From: JAAZIN01 sp964441025
GTDB lineage: Bacteria > Bacillota > Dethiobacteria > DTU022
Direction of reading: 5' to 3'
NCBI GenBank assembly: GCA_964441025.1
Contig: CAYTXG010000002.1
Coordinates: 1 to 64,000 of the forward strand
DNA: 64,000 nt
Position numbers and translations under genes: made by a program
The notes under the pieces: generated by a model
Database searches by the model: none
The model's input: only the letters and a program-made list of their open reading frames with translations
Told to the model about the DNA's origin: nothing
Part shown: positions 52,210 through 59,069 of the stretch, piece after piece
Position numbering within the stretch: the first letter of the stretch is position 1
How the letters are laid out: each line of letters starts with the position of its first letter

Positions 52210-52449
52210 ATGCGCTTAAGCGAACTGGCTCGCAAGGAGCTGGTTGATATTGAGGAAGGCAACTTTTGGGGGCCTGCCGGACGTGCCGACCTGCTTATAG
52301 ATGAACGCAGCGGGGAGATCAAAGCGTTGCTTCTGGCCGGGAAGGGCTCACTGCTGGGTTTCGGCTACCGCGAGGAGGTGACCATCCCCTGGTCCGGCGT
52401 GGTGAAGATCGGCGGGGATACTATTATCATATCAATAAAGAAAGGCTGA
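52210..52449 (+). CDS. ymxH: YlmC/YmxH family PRC-barrel sporulation protein
   Basis: A 79-residue PRC-barrel protein: MRLSELARKELVDIEEGNFW, GRADLLIDERSGEIKALLL and VTIPWSGVVKIGGDTIIISI. The family is conserved in spore formers, and B. subtilis ymxH lies in the same region downstream of pnp. Function unknown. The ATG at 52210 follows GAGAGGGCGG and is the family start. Confidence 0.88.
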   Translation: MRLSELARKELVDIEEGNFWGPAGRADLLIDERSGEIKALLLAGKGSLLGFGYREEVTIPWSGVVKIGGDTIIISIKKG

Positions 52450-52531
52450 GTCGCCCGGTCCTGAAAACAGCATAAATCTGCTCACCCCGGAGATAATATC
52501 CTTTAGACTGTGAACTAAAGGAGGCAAAAGG

Positions 52532-53011
52532 ATGAGCAAAGTTGTATTGGGCATATTTCACGACCGGAATAAAGCTGAAGAGGCCCTTGAAGAGCTGAAG
52601 GAACAGGGTTTTGATCGCGACATCTCACTCATCGCCAGGGAGGAGGAGCAGGCAGGCGGAGAGGGAATCATGGGCGGACAGGATCTGAGCGAAGGCACCT
52701 TCACCGGCGGAGCGCTGGGCGGGATTGCCGGTCTGCTGACAGGCGTGGGCGCTCTCCTCATACCCGGTGTGGGACCCATTATTGCAGCGGGCCCCATTGC
52801 CGCCACCCTGACGGGTGTAGTGACCGGGGGGATTGCCGGCGGACTGGTAGACTTCGGCATCCCTGAAGAGAGAGGAGAGTTCTTTGAGGAACAGGTCCGC
52901 CAGGGCGGCATCCTGGTCAGCATGAAAGCAGAAGATAAAATGGTGGAGGAGGCCGGTGCCATCCTGCGCGAACACGGCGCCTCCGATGTCGAGGTTCACC
53001 GCGTTTCCTAG
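52532..53011 (+). CDS. Glycine-zipper protein with YflT/general-stress-like domain
   Basis: A 159-residue protein. The N-terminal part (VVLGIFHDRNKAEEALEELK) and the C-terminal part (GILVSMKAEDKMVEEAGAIL) form a ferredoxin-like fold similar to the YflT heat-stress family. The middle (about 65-115) is a Gly-rich hydrophobic double segment (GGALGGIAGLLTGVGALL) that could insert in membranes or pack between subunits. A very strong AAAGGAGG precedes the ATG, suggesting high expression. It is followed by a terminator. Function unknown. Confidence 0.75.
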   Translation: MSKVVLGIFHDRNKAEEALEELKEQGFDRDISLIAREEEQAGGEGIMGGQDLSEGTFTGGALGGIAGLLTGVGALLIPGVGPIIAAGPIAATLTGVVTGGIAGGLVDFGIPEERGEFFEEQVRQGGILVSMKAEDKMVEEAGAILREHGASDVEVHRVS

Positions 53012-53041
53012 CCGGCCGACAGATCATCACCTGATATTCAG

Positions 53042-53068
53042 AACCCGGGTTTCACCCGGGTTTTTTTT
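53042..53068 (+). terminator. Intrinsic terminator
   Basis: AACCCGGGT (53042-53050) pairs perfectly with ACCCGGGTT (53054-53062) around TTC, followed by T to 53068. It ends the YflT-like transcript just before the dpaA promoter. Confidence 0.9.
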
Positions 53069-53069
53069 A

Positions 53070-53097
53070 ACGCAATCTCCTGCCGTCTCATATACTA
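53070..53097 (+). promoter_or_regulatory. Sigma-K-type promoter of dpaAB
   Basis: AC (53070-53071), then 17 bases, then CATATACTA (53089-53097) fits the sigma-K consensus AC-N16/17-CATAnnnTA. In B. subtilis the dipicolinate synthase operon is transcribed by sigma-K in the mother cell. The implied start near 53105 lies after the ATG at 53100 and so supports the TTG at 53130 as the true dpaA start. Confidence 0.75.
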
Positions 53098-53129
53098 AAA
53101 TGACACAGGCTCGGGAGGAGGGGCCGGCT

Positions 53130-54044
53130 TTGCCCTGGCAGGATAAAATGATCATACTCTGCGGTGGTGACAGGCGGGAAATAGAACTTTACCGCTGCTG
53201 GAAAGAATCGGGGCTGAAGGTCAAGGCAGCCGGTTTCGAGCAGGCCTCGCCGGTTTTAGATCACGGCTGGCGGGCTGTTGAGGAGGATTTTGCGCTGGCC
53301 GGTGTGTTCATCGCCCCGCTTTCGGGCCTCAGAGCCGATGGCAGTGTCAGCGCGCCCTTTGCAGGGGGCAAATTTCCTCTGCTCCCCTGTCTTGAAAATG
53401 CCCCTTCCGGAGCGCTGCTGCTGGCCGGCGCGGTTGCGCCGGGACTCAGGGAGAGACTTGGTCAAAAATTTCGCCTGGTAATTACCGGTGCGGAGGAAGA
53501 GCTTGCACTGCTCAACGCCATTCCCACAGCTGAAGGGGCCATTCAGAAAGCTATGGAGCTTTCACCGGTAACTGTACACGGCAGCACCGCCCTGGTTGTA
53601 GGTCTGGGTCGCTGCGGCGGAGCTCTGGCCAGGGCGATGCAAGGCCTGGGCGCCCGGGTACGGGTCCTGGTGAGGCGGCGGGAGTGCGCGGCGCTGGCCT
53701 TCTCCGCCGGCTATCGCCCTTACTATATCGCAGAGGGAGAGGACGCGCTTACCGGTGCTGATTTCATCTTCAACACGGCCCCGGCGCCGCTTCTAACTGC
53801 CGCCCTTCTGAAGCAGGTGAAAAAAGAGGCGCTCATCCTGGATATTGCTTCAGCGCCGGGTGGTGTTGATTTTGCCGCAGCCGCCTTGTACGGCCTGACT
53901 GCGCTGCTGCTGCCTTCCCTGCCGGGGCAGGCTGCTCCGCGAACGGCGGGGCTTAACCTGGCGCGGATTTACCGGCGCCTCATAGCGGAGACTTTCCAAA
54001 CTGTAGATACTCCTGAAAGGAAGAGCAAAGATGTCCATACTTGA
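53130..54044 (+). CDS. dpaA: Dipicolinate synthase subunit A
   Basis: With subunit B, converts a lysine-pathway intermediate into dipicolinic acid for the spore core. The 304-residue protein has an N-terminal domain (MIILCGGDRREIELYRCW) and a Rossmann domain with VVGLGRCGGALARAM at about residues 155-170 and DIASAPGGVDFAAA near the end. The TTG at 53130 lies eight bases after GGGAGGAGGGG, gives the usual length, and agrees with the sigma-K promoter. Its 3' end overlaps dpaB by 14 bases. Confidence 0.92.
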   Translation: MPWQDKMIILCGGDRREIELYRCWKESGLKVKAAGFEQASPVLDHGWRAVEEDFALAGVFIAPLSGLRADGSVSAPFAGGKFPLLPCLENAPSGALLLAGAVAPGLRERLGQKFRLVITGAEEELALLNAIPTAEGAIQKAMELSPVTVHGSTALVVGLGRCGGALARAMQGLGARVRVLVRRRECAALAFSAGYRPYYIAEGEDALTGADFIFNTAPAPLLTAALLKQVKKEALILDIASAPGGVDFAAAALYGLTALLLPSLPGQAAPRTAGLNLARIYRRLIAETFQTVDTPERKSKDVHT

Positions 54045-54648
54045 AGGTAAACGGATCGGGGTGGCGCTGACGGGATCCCACTGTACCATTGGGGCGATCC
54101 TGCCCCAGTTGGAGAAACTGGCCCTGACCGGCGCACTTCTCTTTCCCATTCTATCTCCGACACTGGAACAGACCGACACCCGGTTCGGCACTGCTGTGGA
54201 GCTACGCCGTAATATTGGGCGGATCACCGGAAGACAGCCCTGGACCGCCATTGTGGATGTGGAGCCCATAGGACCGAAAAAACTGCTTGATCTGCTGCTT
54301 ATTGCCCCCTGCAGCGGCAATACCATGGCAAAACTGGCGAGTGGAATTGTTGATACCGCTGTTCTCATGGCGGCCAAGGCCCAGCTGCGTAATGAAAAAC
54401 CGCTACTTATCTCCATCTCCACAAATGACGGTTTGGGCTTGAATGCACTGAACCTTGGTCGCATTCTCACTACAAAACATATTTTTATGGTACCCTTCGG
54501 ACAGGATAACCCGGCAGAAAAGCCCAACTCCCTTGTGGCGGAAGCCGGACTGATCCTGCCGGCGGCGGAGGCCGCGCTGTCGGGACGGCAGCTGCAGCCT
54601 GTTCTGATTAGCCCGCTCAAGGACCCGGCCGGGGCGGGTCAGCTATAG
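54031..54648 (+). CDS. dpaB: Dipicolinate synthase subunit B
   Basis: A 205-residue flavoprotein-like partner of DpaA. It begins RIGVALTGSHCTIGAILPQL. The phosphate-binding stretch LLIAPCSGNTMAKLASGI and the later FMVPFGQDNP are characteristic of SpoVFB. It overlaps dpaA by 14 bases. In B. subtilis asd and dapG follow; here dapA follows directly with its own promoter. Confidence 0.94.
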   Translation: MSILEGKRIGVALTGSHCTIGAILPQLEKLALTGALLFPILSPTLEQTDTRFGTAVELRRNIGRITGRQPWTAIVDVEPIGPKKLLDLLLIAPCSGNTMAKLASGIVDTAVLMAAKAQLRNEKPLLISISTNDGLGLNALNLGRILTTKHIFMVPFGQDNPAEKPNSLVAEAGLILPAAEAALSGRQLQPVLISPLKDPAGAGQL

Positions 54649-54670
54649 ATTTATGATTCGCCCCCGTTTA

Positions 54671-54679
54671 TGTTATAAT
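54671..54679 (+). promoter_or_regulatory. Extended -10 promoter of dapA
   Basis: TGTTATAAT contains a perfect TATAAT (54674-54679) preceded by the TGn extension. The -35 region (TTATGA, 54651-54656) is poor. The AGGAGG of dapA begins two bases after the -10 box, so the leader would be very short or begin within the Shine-Dalgarno region. Confidence 0.55.
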
Positions 54680-54694
54680 TAGGAGGTGCTTTTT

Positions 54695-55585
54695 TTGTCA
54701 GCATCACTGGGTACTGTGATTACGGCAATGGTAACCCCCTTCGATGAAAAAGGGGATGTAAATTACAGGGGAGCCGCGGGCCTGGCCCGATATCTTGTTG
54801 AACAGGGCTCCACAGGACTGGTTGTTTCCGGCACCACAGGGGAATCACCCACCCTGACCGCGAAGGAGAAGGTGAGGCTTTACAGCGCCGTTGTTGAGGC
54901 GGTGGAGGGGAAAGCGGCGGTTATCGCCGGCACGGGGAGCAACTGTACCGCCTCGGCTCTTTCAATGACAAGTGCGGCGGCGCGGTGCGGTGTTGAAGCC
55001 GTTCTGCTGGTAACTCCCTATTACAACAAGCCGACGCAGGAGGGACTTTACCGTCATTTCAGCGCCGTCGCCCGGGAAACCGATCTGCCGGTCATGCTCT
55101 ACAATGTTCCCGGAAGAACGGGCGTAAATATGAATGCGGATACGGTTCTCAGGCTGGCGGAGATCGAAAATATCGTGGCTCTGAAGGAGGCGGGGGGCAG
55201 CCTGGAACAGGCCTCTTGTATTTGCGCCCAGGCGCCGCCGGGCTTCAGCCTCTATTCGGGCGACGACGCGCTGACGCTACCCCTGCTCAGTGTGGGGGCT
55301 GTTGGTGTGGTCAGCGTTGCCTCCCACCTGGTGGGACCCCAGATTGCCGCGATGATCGATTTCTTCAAGCAGGGGCGGGTCATGGATGCGACCCGCATGC
55401 ACCTGGCTCTGCTTCCGCTGTTCAAGGGCCTGTTTACTGCGGCAAATCCCATACCTGTCAAGGCGGCACTGAACCTCATCGGCATTGATGCGGGCGCCCC
55501 CAGGCTGCCGCTGCTGCCGTTGGATGGGGAGCCCCTGGATTCGCTGAAGGAGTTGTTGCGCATTCGCGAGATGGCGAGTGCTTGA
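54695..55585 (+). CDS. dapA: 4-hydroxy-tetrahydrodipicolinate synthase
   Basis: First step unique to the lysine/diaminopimelate branch, also feeding dipicolinate synthesis. The 296-residue TIM barrel has VSGTTGESPTLTAKEKVRLY, the catalytic tyrosine in YNVPGRTGVN and the Schiff-base lysine in IVALKEAGGS. The TTG at 54695 lies eight bases after AGGAGG. A GTG nine bases earlier overlaps that site and is unlikely. Its place beside dpaAB is functional: all act around dihydrodipicolinate. Confidence 0.96.
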   Translation: MSASLGTVITAMVTPFDEKGDVNYRGAAGLARYLVEQGSTGLVVSGTTGESPTLTAKEKVRLYSAVVEAVEGKAAVIAGTGSNCTASALSMTSAAARCGVEAVLLVTPYYNKPTQEGLYRHFSAVARETDLPVMLYNVPGRTGVNMNADTVLRLAEIENIVALKEAGGSLEQASCICAQAPPGFSLYSGDDALTLPLLSVGAVGVVSVASHLVGPQIAAMIDFFKQGRVMDATRMHLALLPLFKGLFTAANPIPVKAALNLIGIDAGAPRLPLLPLDGEPLDSLKELLRIREMASA

Positions 55586-55619
55586 ACAAATATAAAAATT
55601 TAGAAGGAGTATTGATAGT

Positions 55620-57299
55620 TTGAAAAAGAAAAACAGAAGCCTGCGGGTAATCCCACTGGGCGGTGTTGGGGAGATCGGGAAGAATATGTTTCTTTTTGAA
55701 TGCAACGGTGACAGCATTCTCCTCGATGCCGGTCTCAAATTTCCCGAGGAGGAGATGCACGGCATTGACATCGTGCTGCCCGATATCTCCTACCTCATGA
55801 AAAACAAGGATAAGCTGCGGGCAATCATTCTAACACACGGGCACGAGGATCACATCGGGGCGATCCCCTACATTATCGAGGAGCTGACGGTGCCGGTATA
55901 TGGAACCCGTCTTACACTGGGACTGCTGAAAGCAAAGCTCGAGGAGTATGAGCACCTCTCCCCGGTGAAGATGCATGAAATCAAGGCGGGCCGGGAACTG
56001 ATCCTGTCCAATAATTTTCGCCTTGAATTCTTCAGGACAAACCACAGTATCCCCGATACCGTCGGCGTGATCCTGAATACCCCCGCCGGTGTTGTAGTCT
56101 ATACCGGCGATTTCAAATTCGACCACACCCCTGTAGATGGTAAGCTTACCGATTTTTACAAACTGGCGGAATTGGGGCAGCGCAATGTTCTGCTGACCCT
56201 GATCGATTCCACAAATGCCGACCGCCCGGGATTCACCGCCTCCGAGAGTGAAGTGGGGGAGACGATTGATGATATCTTCCGCACCTCCCGGGACCGGATC
56301 ATCTTTGCAACTTTCGCTTCGAACATTCATCGCGTTCAGCAGGTCATTGATGCGGCGCTCCGCTACGGCCGCAAAATCTGCGTGACTGGGCGCAGCCTGG
56401 AAAACTCCGTGCGGATCTCTTCCGAGCTGGGCTATCTTGACTACCCCGAGTCGATGATGGTGGAGTTGAACCAGATCAACCGGATCCCCCTTGACAAGCT
56501 TGTTGTACTGACCACGGGCAGCCAGGGCGAACCCATGTCCGCCCTGACCCGCATCTCCACCTCCGGGCACAAACAGATCGAGATTATCCCGGGTGACACG
56601 GTGATTATAGCGGCAAACCCCATTCCTGGCAATGAAAAGCTTGTTGCCCGTACTGTAAACAACCTTTTCCGCCGGGGGGCAAAAGTGATCCACCGCTCCG
56701 TTTCCGGGGTACATGTTTCCGGACATGGCAGTGAAGAGGAGATCAAGCTCATGCTTAACCTCATTCAACCCCGCTACCTGCTCCCGGTGCACGGTGAATA
56801 CCGCCACATGGTTCACTGCTCCTATATCGGACAGAAATTAGGCATACCCGGCGAGAATATCTTTCTCACCGATCCAGGAACGGTGCTGGAGTTCGACGGG
56901 GGTAAAGCCTCCATAACCGGTGAAGTGGCTGCGGGCAAGGTCATGGTTGACGGCCTGGGTGTGGGCGATGTGGGCAGCGTGGTCCTCCGGGATCGTTGTT
57001 TGCTGGCCGAAGAGGGGATTGTCATTGTTGTGGCGGCCATGGATCCGAAAAAAGGACGGCTCCTGGCCGGCCCTGAAATAATCACGCGCGGCTTCGTCTA
57101 TGTCCGCGAGTCCGAGGAGATGCTGGAGGAGGCAAAGCGGGAGGTGGCCCGCCGGCTGGCCGCACTGAGCCCGCAGCAGCTCATTGACTGGAATGTCGTC
57201 AAGTCGCATGTAAGAGATGAAGCGGCGTCATATTTCTTTGAAAAAACAGGCCGCCGCCCCATGATCATGCCGGTAGTTATCGAAGTGAAGGGCGACTAG
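55620..57299 (+). CDS. rnj: Ribonuclease J
   Basis: Metallo-beta-lactamase RNase with 5'-3' exonuclease and endonuclease activities. The 559-residue protein has LRVIPLGGVGEIGKNMFLFE, the zinc site ILTHGHEDHIGAIPY, GDFKFDHTPVDG and the beta-CASP segment TGSQGEPMSALTRI. TTG start after AAGGAG. The order dapA-rnj matches the B. subtilis rnjB locus. A tight palindrome follows 10 bases after the stop. Confidence 0.96.
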   Translation: MKKKNRSLRVIPLGGVGEIGKNMFLFECNGDSILLDAGLKFPEEEMHGIDIVLPDISYLMKNKDKLRAIILTHGHEDHIGAIPYIIEELTVPVYGTRLTLGLLKAKLEEYEHLSPVKMHEIKAGRELILSNNFRLEFFRTNHSIPDTVGVILNTPAGVVVYTGDFKFDHTPVDGKLTDFYKLAELGQRNVLLTLIDSTNADRPGFTASESEVGETIDDIFRTSRDRIIFATFASNIHRVQQVIDAALRYGRKICVTGRSLENSVRISSELGYLDYPESMMVELNQINRIPLDKLVVLTTGSQGEPMSALTRISTSGHKQIEIIPGDTVIIAANPIPGNEKLVARTVNNLFRRGAKVIHRSVSGVHVSGHGSEEEIKLMLNLIQPRYLLPVHGEYRHMVHCSYIGQKLGIPGENIFLTDPGTVLEFDGGKASITGEVAAGKVMVDGLGVGDVGSVVLRDRCLLAEEGIVIVVAAMDPKKGRLLAGPEIITRGFVYVRESEEMLEEAKREVARRLAALSPQQLIDWNVVKSHVRDEAASYFFEKTGRRPMIMPVVIEVKGD

Positions 57300-57309
57300 C
57301 AATGTATAA

Positions 57310-57329
57310 GGGCGAGGCGTGCCTCGCCC
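57310..57329. repeat. Perfect 9-bp palindrome after rnj
   Basis: GGGCGAGGC (57310-57318) and GCCTCGCCC (57321-57329) flank GT. No T tract follows, so it is a weak terminator or a dispersed palindrome. Confidence 0.5.
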
Positions 57330-57402
57330 AAATATATCAGGGTCGAAGTACAAAGAACTGCCAGGAAAGATGTAGATTTATAGACAGCATTTGCTACCTG
57401 GT

Positions 57403-57438
57403 GAGTCAAAGTCACCGTCCCCGTGACTCGCGTGACTC
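57403..57438. repeat. CCGTCCCC-type palindromic repeat overlapping a gene end
   Basis: Nested inverted repeats: outer GAGTCA (57403-57408)/TGACTC (57433-57438) and inner AGTCAC (57410-57415)/GTGACT (57423-57428), loop CGTCCCC. The loop core resembles the palindromes at 18280 and 29828. It covers the last codons and stop of the DUF1667 gene. Confidence 0.5.
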
Positions 57439-57795
57439 AAGCAATGTGCGCGTGGCCACCAGATCCGCGCCGCTGCCGGCAAAATTTTCTGCAATAACAT
57501 CGCCGCAATGCAGCGGCGCCGCTGCACCGAGCTTCGCCAGCGCCCGCGAAGCCTCCAGCACTAATTTTTTTGGGATAGGCGAGGATGTCTTTACAGGCAG
57601 CCGGGGAAGAAAGGCGCCGGTTACCCTGATTGTACCCGTCAAAACCCGGCGGGGATCCGAAAGCTCCTGCAGGGCATATTTTTCGCCGCGGCCGCATTCA
57701 TGCCCGCTCGCGACAGGACCCTCAGGGCCTTCCAGAACCCGCACCAGGCAGCCCAGCGGGCAAACGATGCAGGTGAAATGATGTTCCCGGCTCAG
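57412..57795 (-). CDS. DUF1667 redox-associated protein
   Basis: A 127-residue protein of the DUF1667 family that accompanies GlpA-like dehydrogenase operons. The N-terminal CIVCPLGC and ECGRGEKYA supply four cysteines able to bind an iron-sulfur cluster. LPVKTSSPIPKKLV and GADLVATRTLLE follow. No ATG, GTG or TTG precedes CIVCPLGC. The best start is CTG at 57795, overlapping the TGA of the upstream gene, with GAGGAGG ten bases before. The last residues (ESRESRGR) are encoded by a palindromic repeat, so the original C-terminus may have been replaced. Confidence 0.82.
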   Translation of the reverse strand: MSREHHFTCIVCPLGCLVRVLEGPEGPVASGHECGRGEKYALQELSDPRRVLTGTIRVTGAFLPRLPVKTSSPIPKKLVLEASRALAKLGAAAPLHCGDVIAENFAGSGADLVATRTLLESRESRGR

Positions 57796-59069
57796 CTCTT
57801 TTTCGCCTCCTCAGTTTTAATCATGCAGACAACAGGCTCTTCACCGGCAAGGTCCTTCAGAAGAGAGGGGTCGATCTCAAGGTGAATCATCTCGGGGGGG
57901 CGGGCCATGCGCAGCTTTTTTCGAAACAGCAGCCTGTCCCGCACCAGCAGGCTTAAAACGGCGCCGCGAATTTCGGAGCGGGCGCGAATGTAAAGATCTA
58001 CCTTTTCATCCTCGCACAGCGGCAGGCTGAGCTGCTGCGGTGTCACAGCGGCAACATTTTCTCCCCTTTCAAGCGCGATCCGGCCGCCGCCGCGCCTGAA
58101 TCCGGCTGCGAAGCGGGCCGCCGCTCTGCCGGCGGCGGCAGCCGCCCTGCTCACATGATCCACCAGGTCATAGACATGAACCACGTTACCGCCGGCATAG
58201 ATGCCCGGCCGGCTGGTGGCCATATCCTGATCCACCCGCGGCCCTTTTGTGGCCGGATCAATGGCTATGCCGGCGCTCCGGGACAGTTCGTTTTCGGGAA
58301 TGAGCCCCACTGAAAGGATCAGGGTGTCGCAGGCGATGAAGCGCTCCTGCTCCGGCAGCGGCCTTCCCAGGCTGTCAACAGGCGCCACCGAAACCCCGCT
58401 GAGCCTCTTCTTGCCGTGAACAAAGGTAACGGTATGGGAGAGGAAAAGAGGAATCCCAAAATCGTGGAGACATTGCACAATATTTCGGGTCAACCCCCCG
58501 GGACGGGGCGCTATCTCGAAAACGCCGCAGACATGGGCCCCCTCTAGAGTAAGGCGGCGGGCCATGATCAGGCCGATGTCGCCCGAACCGAGGATGACCG
58601 CCCGTTCACCGGGCATCAGGCCTTCCATATTGATCAAACGCTGCACCGTCCCGGCTGTGTAGATGCCCGCCGGGCGGTAGCCTGGAAGGATTGCCTGGAA
58701 GCGGCTGCGCTCGCGGCAGCCCATGGCCAGGACCAACGCGCCGGGCTGCAGTTCAAAAGACTTTTCCCTGTTCACCGCGCGGATCCGGCGGTCAGGATCC
58801 AGCTGCAAAACCATAGTCCCAGTGAGCGCCCTGATCCCCCTCTGCTCCTGCAGATCTTTGATGAAACGCTGCGCATACTCCGGTCCTGTCAAACTTTGAC
58901 CAAAGGTGAGGTTGCCGAAACCGTCGTGAATACACTGGTTCAGAATGCCGCCCAGCTCCCGATCCCTCTCGAGGAGAATAACATCGCCGGCCCCGGCTTC
59001 AGCTGCAGCCAGTGCGGCGGCCATTCCCGCAGGCCCGCCCCCGATAACCGCAACCTGCCCCGGGCTCAT
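57792..59069 (-). CDS. FAD/NAD-dependent oxidoreductase of a GlpA/DUF1667 operon
   Basis: A 425-residue pyridine-nucleotide-disulfide-type flavoprotein. The FAD site is VAVIGGGPAGMAAALAAAEA and the NAD site is VILGSGDIGLIMARRL. GILNQCIHDGFG and the terminal GNVVHVYDLVDHV are typical of the oxidoreductases paired with GlpA-like proteins. A C-terminal extension of about 80 residues follows the FAD domain. It overlaps the glpA-like gene by four bases (ATGA). Probably passes electrons between NAD(H) and the partner dehydrogenase. Confidence 0.87.
   Translation of the reverse strand: MSPGQVAVIGGGPAGMAAALAAAEAGAGDVILLERDRELGGILNQCIHDGFGNLTFGQSLTGPEYAQRFIKDLQEQRGIRALTGTMVLQLDPDRRIRAVNREKSFELQPGALVLAMGCRERSRFQAILPGYRPAGIYTAGTVQRLINMEGLMPGERAVILGSGDIGLIMARRLTLEGAHVCGVFEIAPRPGGLTRNIVQCLHDFGIPLFLSHTVTFVHGKKRLSGVSVAPVDSLGRPLPEQERFIACDTLILSVGLIPENELSRSAGIAIDPATKGPRVDQDMATSRPGIYAGGNVVHVYDLVDHVSRAAAAAGRAAARFAAGFRRGGGRIALERGENVAAVTPQQLSLPLCEDEKVDLYIRARSEIRGAVLSLLVRDRLLFRKKLRMARPPEMIHLEIDPSLLKDLAGEEPVVCMIKTEEAKKS

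Noticed and set aside
57302..57781. Plus-strand open frame of 159 codons after rnj
   Set aside because: It is antisense to the DUF1667 gene, which has family cysteines and operon context on the minus strand.
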